A stretch of 64,000 nt of DNA from Raphanus sativus (Eukaryota; Streptophyta; Magnoliopsida; Brassicales; Brassicaceae). Of the stretch, positions 1-10,500 are shown one piece after another. The position numbers and the translations under genes were made by a program. The DNA lies in the NCBI RefSeq assembly GCF_000801105.2, contig NC_079511.1, positions 11,152,784 through 11,216,783 of the forward strand, in the 5' to 3' direction. The notes under the pieces are model-generated. The model ran no database searches. It had not been told where the DNA came from and saw nothing but the letters and a program-made list of their open reading frames with translations. Numbering within the stretch: the stretch's first letter is position 1; every line of letters starts with the position of its first letter.

Positions 1-1321
1 CATGAGCTACTTGGTGGTGTTGTTGGATCACAAGAGTCCTGTGATCTTGACTCCCAATGAAATGTGATCTCTTGTGACCACCTAAAGCCTGTCCTGATTT
101 AAACACCCTGAAGCAAATTGGACACTCGTGACCTTTGTTTTTCTTCTTTGCACCACCACTTGCTTTCTTAACCATTATGGATTTACTATGGATCTTGATT
201 GTGTCCGCACAAGAATCAGTCTCCAAGCTAAGCTGGTCACCACTGTCATACACAGATTCAGTGAACTCATACTTGATTTTCTTTCTACCGTAACAAGGAA
301 ACCCTCTCTTGCTTTTCCTCAGATCATACTTTGTAGAAGACCGACCTGATCCAGATCCAGATCCTGATCCTGAAACTGACCATTCCTTCCTGAATCTGTT
401 CAAGCTCTTATCCTCTTTTGTTGTATAGCTATTGAATCCCATTGCAGCCTTGTTATTAAATCCACTGTTCTTGAGGAACCCATCAACAGTAACATCTGAG
501 TCCAACTTCTTTGGTCCATTCCTGAAGTATCCAGAATCAGAATTGTCTGAATCATACAGAACATCACCATTATCTACTCCTCCAAGTTTGTCTTTCTTAC
601 AAAGCTCCTCAACGTTCTTCACCTTTAAGATCTTGACCTGTTCCCCTGAAGATGACTTAGTCTCAAGAATCACAGAGTTGTTGTCCGATGACTCAGCCCG
701 AGAGTTCACAAAAACCAAGTTATGTCCTCCTTTCTTGAAACTTGAGTCTCTAGACAGCATCATCAGAGACAATGCCGTTTCCTCTTGTTCAGTCTCAATC
801 TCAGAAGCATCTGAAGATGCTACTGAATCAGATTGATCCATGATGCTGCCACCATCAACAAAAGCATCATCAGCTTTGTGGTGGTGATGATGATGATGTT
901 TCACAGCTCTCTTGGATCTTCTCCTCATAGGAGACGAAGAAGCTTCAGTATCAGATTGGCTATCCATCACAGTCTTCTCTCTCTCAGAGTGACAAGCCAT
1001 GTGACCACAAAGAGCTTTCGAAGAAGCGAATCCTTTACCACATTCTCTGCAACGAAGTAGTTGCTGTTGATGTTGCTGAGCCATCATCATGTCTCTCTGA
1101 ACCACAAACTTCTTGTTCTTTTTAGGATTCTCTCTCAGACCGTAGCTAGCTTGACCTCCATTTTCGTCGATCCTGAGCTTGTTGTGCTCATCATCATCTG
1201 AATCAGCTGAATTGTCTTTGCTCATGTGAGTTCTAATGTGACCTCCCAGTGATTTGCCACAAGCGAACCTCCTGCTACAGAACTTACACACAAACTTCCT
1301 CTCTTTGAACTGCTCCTCCAT
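1..1321 (-). CDS. C2H2 zinc-finger transcription factor, ZAT-like (3' end cut by window)
   Basis: Read on the minus strand, an open frame starts at an ATG ending at 1321 and runs through the left edge without a stop, giving about 440 residues. It carries three plant C2H2 fingers with C-X2-C-X12-H-X3-H spacing. The first is at residues 12-32 (helix KSLGGH), the second lies near 1060-990 (helix KALCGH), and the third near 105-40 has the diagnostic [11 protein letters not shown] His run (about 895-870), a Ser/Gly run near 360 and acidic stretches lie between fingers. The family are nuclear DNA-binding factors, often repressors; any C-terminal EAR motif would lie outside the window. A related C2H2 gene sits at 13.4-14.3 kb with CLE9 between them, matching the order I recall for Arabidopsis At1g26610/CLE9/At1g26590. 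Target genes are unknown. Confidence 0.88.
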   Translation of the reverse strand, partial: MEEQFKERKFVCKFCSRRFACGKSLGGHIRTHMSKDNSADSDDDEHNKLRIDENGGQASYGLRENPKKNKKFVVQRDMMMAQQHQQQLLRCRECGKGFASSKALCGHMACHSEREKTVMDSQSDTEASSSPMRRRSKRAVKHHHHHHHKADDAFVDGGSIMDQSDSVASSDASEIETEQEETALSLMMLSRDSSFKKGGHNLVFVNSRAESSDNNSVILETKSSSGEQVKILKVKNVEELCKKDKLGGVDNGDVLYDSDNSDSGYFRNGPKKLDSDVTVDGFLKNSGFNNKAAMGFNSYTTKEDKSLNRFRKEWSVSGSGSGSGSGRSSTKYDLRKSKRGFPCYGRKKIKYEFTESVYDSGDQLSLETDSCADTIKIHSKSIMVKKASGGAKKKNKGHECPICFRVFKSGQALGGHKRSHFIGSQDHRTLVIQQHHQVAH

Positions 1322-2026
1322 CTTCTACCTACCTTAAAGACAAATTATCAAACACTATATAAGCACAGATCATAAGAAGAAAGGGAAACTAGTGAAAGAA
1401 CCCATTTGTCTGATTTACCTCAAATCTTGGAAGGAACAATGAACTAGTGAATCATCAAAGCTCAAAGCTTGATACTTTCTGACAGAGATCAGGTTTTGGG
1501 GAATGTAACAGTCCTCTCTTGTTAACTTGAGATCCTACCATCAAGCAGATGGAGAACACAAAAACAGGAAACAAATAAAAACAGATTTTGAAATATCTAA
1601 AGTTAGGAAATTTGTTTTCTTTTTGGGGTTAGCAATGAAAAGACAAAGCAAGAGTAAAATGTTTTTTTTTCTTTTGAACTATAATAAAATGAAAAATTAT
1701 TAATCAGATTTTACATTTCAATAAGTAAAGGAGAAATGAGTGAATACGTGACCGTAGTCTAGGCGGATTGTGCTTGAGAAGAGTAAAAGCATTACACGCA
1801 TTGTATTAGTCCGTTTTGGGATAAAAACAACCAAAAATAAAGAAAATAAACTAGTATTAAAGTGGTATACATCTATTACATGGAGTATGGACCTACCAAT
1901 CAAACCAAATACATTAAAAGATAAGTCCATGAGACTTTTAAATTTAGAAAAAGGATACTAATGATTTTTTTTTGTCAAATGATACTAACGATCAATGTTT
2001 TATTTTCTATTAAACATAATATATGA
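1322..2026. other. Intergenic and 5' leader of the C2H2 gene
   Basis: AT-rich DNA. The first 100-200 bases probably hold the leader of the minus-strand C2H2 gene, with a possible leader intron. I see no coding potential. The frame of the PPR ORF is closed by a TGA at 2024-2026. Confidence 0.5.
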
Positions 2027-2080
2027 TATTTTGGGAATAGATATCTTTTGTCGTTAGCTCCCTTTGTAATTCCAGGCGAA

Positions 2081-3520
2081 ATGAAAATGAGGCGGATTAT
2101 TCCATTTAATATATACAGCTTCAATATTCTGATAAAATGTTTCTGCACCTGCTCTAAGCTTCCTTTTGCTTTGTCTACGTTTGGTAAGCTCACCAAGCTT
2201 GGACTCCACCCTGATGTTGTCACCTTCAACACCCTGCTCCATAGATTATGTGTGGTGGAAGATAGAGTTTCCGAAGCCTTGGATTTGTTTCATCAAATGC
2301 AATGCAGACCAGATGTCATAACGTACAACACTCTGATGAACGGTCTTTGCTGCTGCGAGGGTAGAGTTGTCGAAGAAGCCGTAGCTCTGCTTGATCGGAT
2401 GGTGGAAAATGGTCTCCAGCCTACACAGATTACTTACGGCACAATCGTGGATGGGATGTGTAAGATGGGCGACACTGTGTCTGCATTGAATCTGCTGAGG
2501 AAGTTGGAGGAGGTTAGCCACATCAAACCCAATGTGGTAATCTATAGTGCCATCATTGATGGCCTTTGGAAAGACGGATGTCATACCGATGCTCATAATC
2601 TTTTCAGTGAAATGCAAGACAAAGGAATCTTTCCCAATTTATTTACCTACAACTGTATGATCAACGGGTTTTGTAGCTCTGGTAGATGGATCGACGCGCA
2701 GCAGTTGTTGCAAGAAATGTTAGTAAAGAAGATCAGCCCTGATGTTGTAACTTTCAGTGCATTGATCAATGCATTTGTCAAAGAGGGCGATCTTAATTCT
2801 GCGCAAGACCTTTTACAGGAGATGATTTCTAGTGGTGTGTGCCCTAATGTCGTTACTTGTAACACTTTTCTGGACGGTCTCTTCGGTAACGGGAAACTAA
2901 AAGATGCATTGGAAATGTTTAAGGCTATGCAAAAGAGTAAGATGGACATTGATGCTAGTCACCCCTTCGATGGTGTGGAACCTGATGTTCAAACTTACAA
3001 TATATTGATCTGCGGCTTGATCAATGAAGGGAAGTTTTTAGAGGCTGAGGAATTATACGAGGAGATGCCCCACAGGGGTATAGTCCCAGATACTATCACC
3101 TATAGCTCAATGATCAATGGATTATGCAAGCAGAGCCGCCTAGATGAGGCTACACAAATGTTTGATTCGATGGGTAGCAAGAGCTTCTCTCCAAACATAG
3201 TGACAATTAACACACTCATTACTGGCTATTGTAAGGCAGGAATGGTTGACGACGGGCTGGAGCTTTTCTGCGAGATGGGTCGAAGAGGGATAGTTGCTAA
3301 TGCAATTACTTACATCGCTTTGATTCATGGTTTTAGTAAAGTGGGTAATATTAATGGGGCTCTAGACGTTTTCCAGGAGATGATTTCAAGTGGTGTAAAT
3401 CCTGATACCATTACTATCCGCAATATGCTGACTAGTTTATGGAGTAAAGAGGATCTAAAAAGGGCAGTGGCAATGCTTGAGGGTCTGCAGATGAGTATGG
3501 ATCTATCATTTGGAGGTTGA
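2081..3520 (+). CDS. Restorer-of-fertility-like PPR protein, 5'-truncated and internally shortened
   Basis: This P-class pentatricopeptide-repeat ORF has its first in-frame ATG at 2081 (479 aa). The frame opens at 2027, but the residues before the ATG do not look like PPR. About a dozen degenerate 35-residue repeats follow (for example PDVVTFNTLLHRLC, PNLFTYNCMINGFC, PDTITYSSMINGLC), ending in DLSFGG. Wording and repeat order strongly recall radish Rfo (orf687/PPR-B), a mitochondrial RNA-binding fertility restorer of 687 aa. Against that memory this copy lacks the N-terminal targeting peptide and first repeats. It joins the SALINAFVKEG repeat directly to a later DLNSAQDLL repeat, skipping about three repeats near nt 2780-2795. 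A 19-base A tract lies about 180 bp downstream. With no targeting signal it is probably not a working restorer; a pseudogene is quite possible. No PPR gene is expected here from Arabidopsis synteny, so this copy probably inserted. Confidence 0.75.
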   Translation: MKMRRIIPFNIYSFNILIKCFCTCSKLPFALSTFGKLTKLGLHPDVVTFNTLLHRLCVVEDRVSEALDLFHQMQCRPDVITYNTLMNGLCCCEGRVVEEAVALLDRMVENGLQPTQITYGTIVDGMCKMGDTVSALNLLRKLEEVSHIKPNVVIYSAIIDGLWKDGCHTDAHNLFSEMQDKGIFPNLFTYNCMINGFCSSGRWIDAQQLLQEMLVKKISPDVVTFSALINAFVKEGDLNSAQDLLQEMISSGVCPNVVTCNTFLDGLFGNGKLKDALEMFKAMQKSKMDIDASHPFDGVEPDVQTYNILICGLINEGKFLEAEELYEEMPHRGIVPDTITYSSMINGLCKQSRLDEATQMFDSMGSKSFSPNIVTINTLITGYCKAGMVDDGLELFCEMGRRGIVANAITYIALIHGFSKVGNINGALDVFQEMISSGVNPDTITIRNMLTSLWSKEDLKRAVAMLEGLQMSMDLSFGG

Positions 3521-3696
3521 ATGATCAAAGATTTTCCTACTGTTTGCAGCAGAGCTTCAATGTTATTTTGTTTTGCTGCTGCATTAAAACACTACTAATG
3601 TTTGATCAAATCGTTGAATAGAGTGATCATAGTGAAAAAATTGTATGGTCAATGAGCTGTTTTGCTGCTATTCTAATGACAAGCCTTTTATGCGTC

Positions 3697-3715
3697 AAAA
3701 AAAAAAAAAAAAAAA
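3697..3715 (+). repeat. A-tract downstream of the PPR ORF
   Basis: Nineteen consecutive A residues follow the UTR-like sequence after the PPR stop. It could be the tail of a retroposed transcript or a simple homopolymer. I found no convincing target duplication on the 5' side. Confidence 0.6.
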
Positions 3716-3839
3716 GAGAAACCTTTGAAAATAAATAAAAATATCCAAGCGACATAGGTACAACAAAAAGCTGTTCTCGTATCAGAAACATTACTTATCC
3801 CCAACTCATTAACAAATATGGGAATGTGAATCAGAAACA

Positions 3840-5140
3840 TTATCTACAAACTGCACAACGCGTTACCAAATATGGGAATGTGGCAATTTGATGATGATGA
3901 TGATTATGTGAGTCAATGGATGTTTTGGTTTGGTTGGGAGAATAGTTCTGATAGCCGAGGAGATCTTTGAACAGTGTAGGGTTCCGACTTGTTGGCTTCA
4001 CACCCATCTGTCTAACAAGAGCATCTTTCTCCAGAGCTTCCTTTGAGTTTGGTCCTTTTGTGGTTTGAGATTGATGATATGTGCCTCTGGAGCTATCAGA
4101 CAGCTCTGATAAGAGAGAGTCAACACTTGTGGTTGTCTTCACAGTTGCACCCAGGGGCGGATGCATGTTGAGGGGAATGGGGTCAGGTGACCCCACTTCA
4201 TTTTAATTATTTGTAATGTTTTGTCTAAATTTACAGCATTGACCTCATTACAAATTGTTAACTGACCCCTATATTTTGTAAAATGCACATTGCTCTGACT
4301 TGAAAATTTATTTTTATCATCTTAATTTTAAATAAACCCATATAAATAATTTTAGCTACACAAAATACATTTCTAAATAAAATAAAATATCATCTATTTG
4401 TATTCATTTCCCTTGTTTAAATTGCAGAGCATATCAAAACTTTAAAAAAAATAATTAAGAGATAAGATTAAAATTAAAATAAATGGTATACATTTGTGCT
4501 TTCTAGATTAATTGTCAATAGCTTTGATGTTTTCAAATATATTAAAACAACTATCCTTTGATTCAGATTTCAATAGTGGTAAAAATTGGGTAAATCAATA
4601 ACTTATATAAATATTTATTATATTTTAATACCAATTAATTTAAACTAAATAATAAACTCTAGTAATAATATTTAACTCCAAACCAGTTTTAAGTTTTCAG
4701 TAACAGTAAATAAATTTTAATTTTAAAAATCATATTTAGTGATAATCCAAAAATATTATGTTATACTTATATTTTTAATTTAATATTTTAATATAAGATT
4801 GACCCCTGTTGAAAAGTTTCCGGCTCAGCCACTGGTTGCACCTGCATCTGTTGAGTAAAGTCCCATCACATCGGTTGAACCACCACCATCTTGGCTCGAA
4901 GAAGACTCCATAAGCCCTTCCAATTCTTTAAAAGGATCCGTCGCTGCAACACCACTTGTGGCTGTTGGCTCGTCAAAGTCGAGCAAGTCTGGTACAGGGA
5001 TTGGATTTTCCTTGGGGACGGTTGCAGCTCTGTTAGCTGTTGGTTTGTGACCACCAGAAGATGACTTCCTATCAGATCTTGACGCTGATGATCCACCAAA
5101 CAAGGATGCCGTGCAGCGAGTCTCTGTTTCTCAGTATCGA
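3840..5140 (-). pseudogene. Fragment resembling the C-terminus of AP-4 complex subunit epsilon, split by a hAT element
   Basis: Two minus-strand reading segments belong together. One is at about 5103-4835 (ASLFGGSS, then PVPDLLDFDEPTATSG, DPFKELEGLMES, DVMGLYSTDA). The other is at 4151-3840 (TTSVDSLLSELSDSS, EALEKDALVRQMG, NPTLFKDLLGY). They are separated by a 683-bp insertion, and removing it with one copy of its target duplication restores one frame. The wording recalls the disordered C-terminal region of plant AP-4 epsilon, a trans-Golgi cargo adaptor, but this is from memory and another endocytic adaptor is possible. Upstream of 5110 the frame decays, so this is a 5'-truncated gene piece without its own start. 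AP-4 epsilon is not expected at this syntenic position, so I infer a transposed duplicate later hit by a transposon. Confidence 0.5.
4152..4834. mobile_element. Non-autonomous hAT-type DNA transposon
   Basis: The element is 683 bp, flanked by perfect 8-bp target duplications GTTGCACC at 4144-4151 and 4835-4842. Its ends are short imperfect inverted repeats: CAGGGGCGGATGCA on the left, and CAGTGGCTGAGCCGG when the right end is read in reverse complement. An 8-bp duplication with CAG...CTG ends is typical of the hAT superfamily. The interior is very AT-rich without a transposase ORF. It interrupts the AP-4-epsilon-like fragment. Confidence 0.85.
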
Positions 5141-5600
5141 TTTCGGGCGATCACCATTTCTAATGTGTATTCTAAACGCAATTCACCATCTCTAATGTGT
5201 ATTTCACCTTATATCAGACATGCATTCATGTAGGAGGTGTGAGAACATAATAGTCTTCTACTTCTGAATGGACTTTATGCTATACTAATACATGCACTAA
5301 TAAAGTAACAAGTTTTGTTTTTTAATATTGGTAGACCACAAACTATGAAAACATAGTATAGACGATATTATATCAATCATCAAGATGAGATCTAGGGAAT
5401 GATTAGAATGAGCTGTAGCTTTGTAAATTACTATATTTTTACTTTGTAAATAAAACTCTCGACATCCATATTTTGATTTTATAGAACTGATTAGAATGAG
5501 CTGTAGCTTTTTATTTATAACTTTTATTTCTATCTACAACTCACACACGTAGAGATCAGATCCAAGCTATTACACATTATGTAATGACTTTTATATTAAG
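5141..5600. other. Intergenic stretch left of the LINE
   Basis: AT-rich and non-coding. A 23-bp direct repeat occurs at 5400-5422 and 5488-5510 (core GATTAGAATGAGCTGTAGC), 88 bp apart, suggesting an old duplicated or mobile sequence. No gene seen. Confidence 0.4.
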
Positions 5601-5808
5601 AAAATGGTTAGACAAACGCCCGAAACCGGCTACAAAAAACGGCTACTTTTTGGATGCGTAGCTACAAAAAACGGCTACTTTCTCTTTCTCTCTCTAAGCG
5701 AAATTTGCGGCGATTTCCGACCGTTGCTCTGCCGTCGGTGAGACCCGTCTCGCCGGCGATTTCTAATTCGGGTCTCGTCTCTTCTCTCGCCTCCGTCCCC
5801 ATGTCGCG

Positions 5809-7578
5809 ATGCTCAGCTCAAAAAAGAAGTATCGGCCTCCGTTTGCTCTGTCTTTCAGAACCCGTCGCTTGATTCGATCCGTCAAGAAAGCATCCATGAC
5901 GAAGAAGAAATCCAAGTCCATCTCTCTCGTCGATCTACCTTTGGTTGACGCAGCTGTTTCTGGGTCTTCGATCCAAGGGACTTCTTTTTCCCCTTTCGTC
6001 TCTCTACCCGGTGGTTTCGGGTCTCCGATCTCGGTTACTTCTGCGCAACCCTCTGTTTCTGGGTCCCTTGGTGGACCGGGTTCTCCGTCGGTGGGGGTCT
6101 CGCCGTCAATTCCTCAGCCTCCTCTTCCTCCCTTGTCGGAGGTTCCCTCTCCTAGCGGTGGTCTGTGGCCGGCTCAGCTAGGTTCGAAACTGCCTTTAGA
6201 GGCAGTGGTCTCTCCTCCTATGAATTACGCTGCATTACTGAAGAGCTCTGCTCAACTACAGGAATTGGGAACTCCGGTGGAACATGTGTCGGGCGCTCCG
6301 TTTGTTCTAATTCCAGATGAGAATATAGAAGCTGCTAAACTGGAGTTCAAGGACTTCATCTATGCTCGCTTTCATGGCGATTACCCATCTATGGGTAAAA
6401 TAATTGGTGTGGTGAATGCGGTTTGGGCAAAGTCTGGTCCAAAGATTTATGTTCACAACATTGGTCAAGGCATCTATCTCCTCAGAGTGACAAATCCAAG
6501 AACCCGTGAGGTCCTGCTCTCTCGCACCTGCTGGAACATTGGAGGTCTACCAATGTTTGTGGCTCCTTGGTCACCAGACTTTTCGCCGGAGGAGCCTCCT
6601 CTCACTAGTGCTATAATACCGGTTGAGCTAAGAAATGTCCCTTACCTTCTCTTTAATCAGGAGAGCTTGAGTCGTCTTGCGACGGCTGTTGGTATACCCG
6701 ACTCATTAGCTCCAGAGACAGAACGCAAGCAGAATTTTGAGGTAGCTAAGCTCTTTGTCCGAGTAGACCTTACAGTTCCTCTGCCTAGCAAAATTGTCTC
6801 GGGTTTCTCAAATGGTAGGGAAGTGGAGATAGATGTCTCTTACCCTTGGTTACCTATTAAATGTGATAGATGTAGCAAGTATGGCCACAGCGCCATCAAA
6901 TGCTCGGTGGGGGGTGTCGAAGGTGTCCTCGCTGCAGGAAGGACTAGGAAGCCGCTTACCGAAACCGCTAGGCGTCGCTCGAAGTCTAGACAGGGTCGCT
7001 CTACTGAGAAAAAGGTGAATCAGGGGGTGTTGCGCTATGTACCGGTGAGTAAAAAGACTGAGGAAGCGCCTAAGGATCTTGTTCCAGAGATAGGCTCTAC
7101 TGATCTTTCTTCACCTAGTCAAAAGGATCATCAGCTTGCGTTGGAGGAGTTAGAGGAAGGTGAAATTTACCAGCAAGTTATTGAGGTCTTCAATACTACA
7201 CAGCAAGAGGAAGCTGAGGTAGGGGAGCTAAGTGTGGTGGCAGTGGTCAAACAGGACGGTCAGCAGATAATCTCCTCGGGTGTTACTCGAGATCCCCATC
7301 AGGATGAGTTTGGCTCTGGTGCTAATGGTTCCCAAGAGACTACAGAAGAGGATAATGTGGAGGTTCTCGGCTTAGACAAAGAGTCTACAGAGGCGAGGAC
7401 TAGCAGTCATCAAGACTTAGAGTTATGTACGGGTTCCCCGGTGTCTCCTGGAGACTCTGTCAATACGGAGCAAGGAACAGAGAGCAACAGTTTTCCTCCT
7501 GGGGAACAGGAGGGTGAGAAACCTTTCCTTCTGGTTAACAACAGGAGGAGCGGCCGCAAGGCTGCGAACCGCCCATAA
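5809..7578 (+). CDS. LINE ORF1: DUF4283/zinc-knuckle nucleic-acid-binding protein
   Basis: 589 aa. The N-terminus is basic and Ser/Pro-rich. A DUF4283-like domain spans roughly residues 170-330. A CCHC zinc knuckle CDRCSKYGHSAIKC follows at about residues 351-364, then a basic patch and an acidic Glu-rich tail. In plant L1 elements ORF1p binds element RNA and forms ribonucleoprotein particles. The start at 5809 is the first ATG of this frame giving an uninterrupted product; the ATG at 5896 (MTKKKSKS) is an alternative. It ends with tandem TAA TAA codons immediately before ORF2. Confidence 0.85.
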   Translation: MLSSKKKYRPPFALSFRTRRLIRSVKKASMTKKKSKSISLVDLPLVDAAVSGSSIQGTSFSPFVSLPGGFGSPISVTSAQPSVSGSLGGPGSPSVGVSPSIPQPPLPPLSEVPSPSGGLWPAQLGSKLPLEAVVSPPMNYAALLKSSAQLQELGTPVEHVSGAPFVLIPDENIEAAKLEFKDFIYARFHGDYPSMGKIIGVVNAVWAKSGPKIYVHNIGQGIYLLRVTNPRTREVLLSRTCWNIGGLPMFVAPWSPDFSPEEPPLTSAIIPVELRNVPYLLFNQESLSRLATAVGIPDSLAPETERKQNFEVAKLFVRVDLTVPLPSKIVSGFSNGREVEIDVSYPWLPIKCDRCSKYGHSAIKCSVGGVEGVLAAGRTRKPLTETARRRSKSRQGRSTEKKVNQGVLRYVPVSKKTEEAPKDLVPEIGSTDLSSPSQKDHQLALEELEEGEIYQQVIEVFNTTQQEEAEVGELSVVAVVKQDGQQIISSGVTRDPHQDEFGSGANGSQETTEEDNVEVLGLDKESTEARTSSHQDLELCTGSPVSPGDSVNTEQGTESNSFPPGEQEGEKPFLLVNNRRSGRKAANRP

Positions 7579-7590
7579 TAAAAATTAGAT

Positions 7591-10500
7591 ATGTTTTTTG
7601 CGTGGAATGTGCGTGGACTCAATAGTGCAAGGCGCAACACGATGACTAAGGACTGGATTAATATCCATAAACCACTATTCGGAGCTTTTTTGGAGACTCA
7701 TATTTTGGAAGAGAATAAGGAGAGAGTTTTAAGTGCTATTCCTAGGGGTTGGAAGTTTTTTGGGAATTATGAAGATGATAATTCCGGTCGTATAGTCCTC
7801 GTTTGGGATCCGAGGGTTACTTTAATTGTTTATAATGCTTCAGCTCAATCAATCACTTGTGGAATTTCTGTGCTTTCTGAAAACATTTCACTCACTGTTA
7901 CTTTTGTATATGGTTTTAATCAGGTCGAGGAGCGGAGGTCTCTGTGGAATAACTTGGTTTCTATGCAGGCTTCTTCTCCGTTAGCGACTCATCCTTGGTC
8001 GGTTATTGGTGATTTTAATCAAATGTTGCGGCCTTCTCACCACTCTAACTACCTTACTTCTCGCGTTGATGACTCGGGTATGGAGGAGGCTAACACTAGT
8101 CTGCAGGAAGCAGAATTATTTGAGGCGCAAGCTAAGGGATTACAATTTACTTGGAGAAATATGCAGGATGATAGTCCTATCTCAACTAGGATCGATCATG
8201 CCTTCATCAATCAGGCTTGGCTTACATCATTTCCGGACTCCTATGCTGACTTCTTGGATCCATCTCAGTCCGATCATGCTCCTTGCTTACTACGGATGCC
8301 TTCAGCTAGACGACAGGTTGTCAAGCCTTTTAAGTTCTTTCATCACGTCATTGATCATCCGGAGTATGTAGAGACCATCAGCGAATCTTGGAACTGTGCG
8401 CTAGTAACGGGTACTGAACAGTTCAAGCTTGTTCGGTCACTGAAGATTCTCAAGGGGCCATTGCGTCGACTGAATAAACGCCACTTTAGTGGGATTTCTC
8501 AGCGTGTAAAGGCGCAGAGGGAGAGGGTTGATGCACTACAGAGATCCTTGCTCACTGATCCGACTGTCTCCATGGCCAGAGAAGAGCATTCTCAGAGAGA
8601 CAACCTGAACGTTCTTCTTAAAGCTGAGGAAAAATATTACAGGCAGAGATCGAGAGTACGTTGGGCCGATGTGGGAGACCGTAATACGCCCTTCTATCAC
8701 CGTACTGCGGATAGTCATGCAAACAGGAACCATATTCATGTACTTAAGGATGCTGAAGGGCATACGTTCTATTCAATGGAGGAGATTAAAGCTCATGCAG
8801 CTGATTATTTTCAGGGCATTTTAGGTTCTACAGATCTTCCATCCTCGCCAGTCTCTACAGCTGCGCTTTGTTCTTTACTACCGTTTAGATGCACCGAGCT
8901 CCAGCAAAATTACTTGAAGAGGGAAGTCACTGCTGCCGAGATAAAAGCGACTCTGTTCTCCATGCCATTGAACAAAAGCCCAGGCCCGGATGGTTATTCT
9001 GTTGAATTCTTTAGAGCTTCTTGGGATCATGTTGGTGAGGATATTACAAGAGCGGTAAGGGAATTTTTTCGAAATGGGAAGCTTCTTAAGGACATGAATA
9101 CTACGGCCATTGCTCTTATACCTAAGAAGACGGAAGCTTGCAGTTTGTCAGATTATCGACCCATTAGCTGCTGTAACCTGGTATACAAGCTTATCTCCAA
9201 GATCATCGCGAACCGGCTCAAACCAATATTATCAGAATGTGTTAGCCCCAATCAAGCAGCATTTCTTAAGGGTCGTAGTCTTGGAGAGAATGTGCTCCTC
9301 GCCACTGAACTCATCAAAGACTACAACAAGTCCTCTTGTCTGAAGAGTGCCATGCTCAAAATCGATATCCGCAAGGCCTTCGACACGGTGTGCTGGGATT
9401 TTGTCATTAAGGTGCTGGAAGCTCAGCAGTTTCCTCCTATCTTTATAGCTTGGGTTACTGAGTGTATCTCATCTCCTAGATTTTCGGTGGCAATTAATGG
9501 AGAGTTGGCAGGATTCTTTGAGGGTAAGAAAGGCTTGCGTCAGGGTGATTCTATATCCCCTTATCTCTTTATTATGTTGATGGAGGTTTTATCTCGGTTA
9601 CTAGACAGGGCAGAGACTGAAGGTTCATATCAGCTTCATCCGCTATGCTCTTCTCCCAAGCTTACTCATTTACTTTTTGCGGATGACCTTCTAGTCTTCT
9701 CAGATGGGTCTCAGTCTTCGACAGAGGGCATAAAAGCGGTCATGTCTCAGTTCAAGGGCTGGTCAACGCTAGACACAAACCAGTCCAAATCGGAAATTTT
9801 TTATGGTGGTTACTCTGATGCTCAAGTGGCGGAGCTTAGTAGTCTCTCTGGTTTTCGGAAAGGAACATTTCCTACGAGGTACCTCGGTCTTCCTCTAAGC
9901 CCGAAGAGAATCTCTGCAGCAACTCTACAACCTTTTCTAGAGCGTATCACGGCAAAACTCCACTCATGGACAGTGAAGTTGTTATCTTTTGCGGGAAAGG
10001 TGACGATGATATACTCGGTAATATATGGCATGGTTAACTTTTGGAGCTCGATTTTTGTTCTGCCTAAATGGTTCTATGCTAAGGTAGATTCCTTGTGCTC
10101 CGGCTTCTTGTGGAAGAACAGTACATCTTCAGCATCAGGTGCTAGAGTTTCGTGGGACAGTATATGTAAGCCAAAATCAGAGGGCGGTCTTGGGTTGAGG
10201 AAATTAGAGGAGTTTGAACTGGTTTTCAGACTTAAACGAGTTTGGCTCTTCTTCTATGGTTCGGGTTCTTTATGGGTTCCTTGGCTGAGGGATAATCGGT
10301 TTGGAGGCAGGAGTTTGTGGCTAATTGACGATTCGCCGCGCTACTCAAGGACTGTTAGAAGCATGCTTCGACTCAAGCAAGACCTTCAACTCTTTCTCCG
10401 GTGTAATGTTGGGGACGGGAATACAGCTTCGTTTTGGTTTGATTATTGGACAGACTTGGGTCCTCTAATTCTTATGTTTGGTTCCTCGGGGCCTCGTTCA

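Noticed and set aside
5945..7018. Alternative-frame ORFs inside LINE ORF1
   Set aside because: Overlap the well-supported ORF1 frame and lack any domain.
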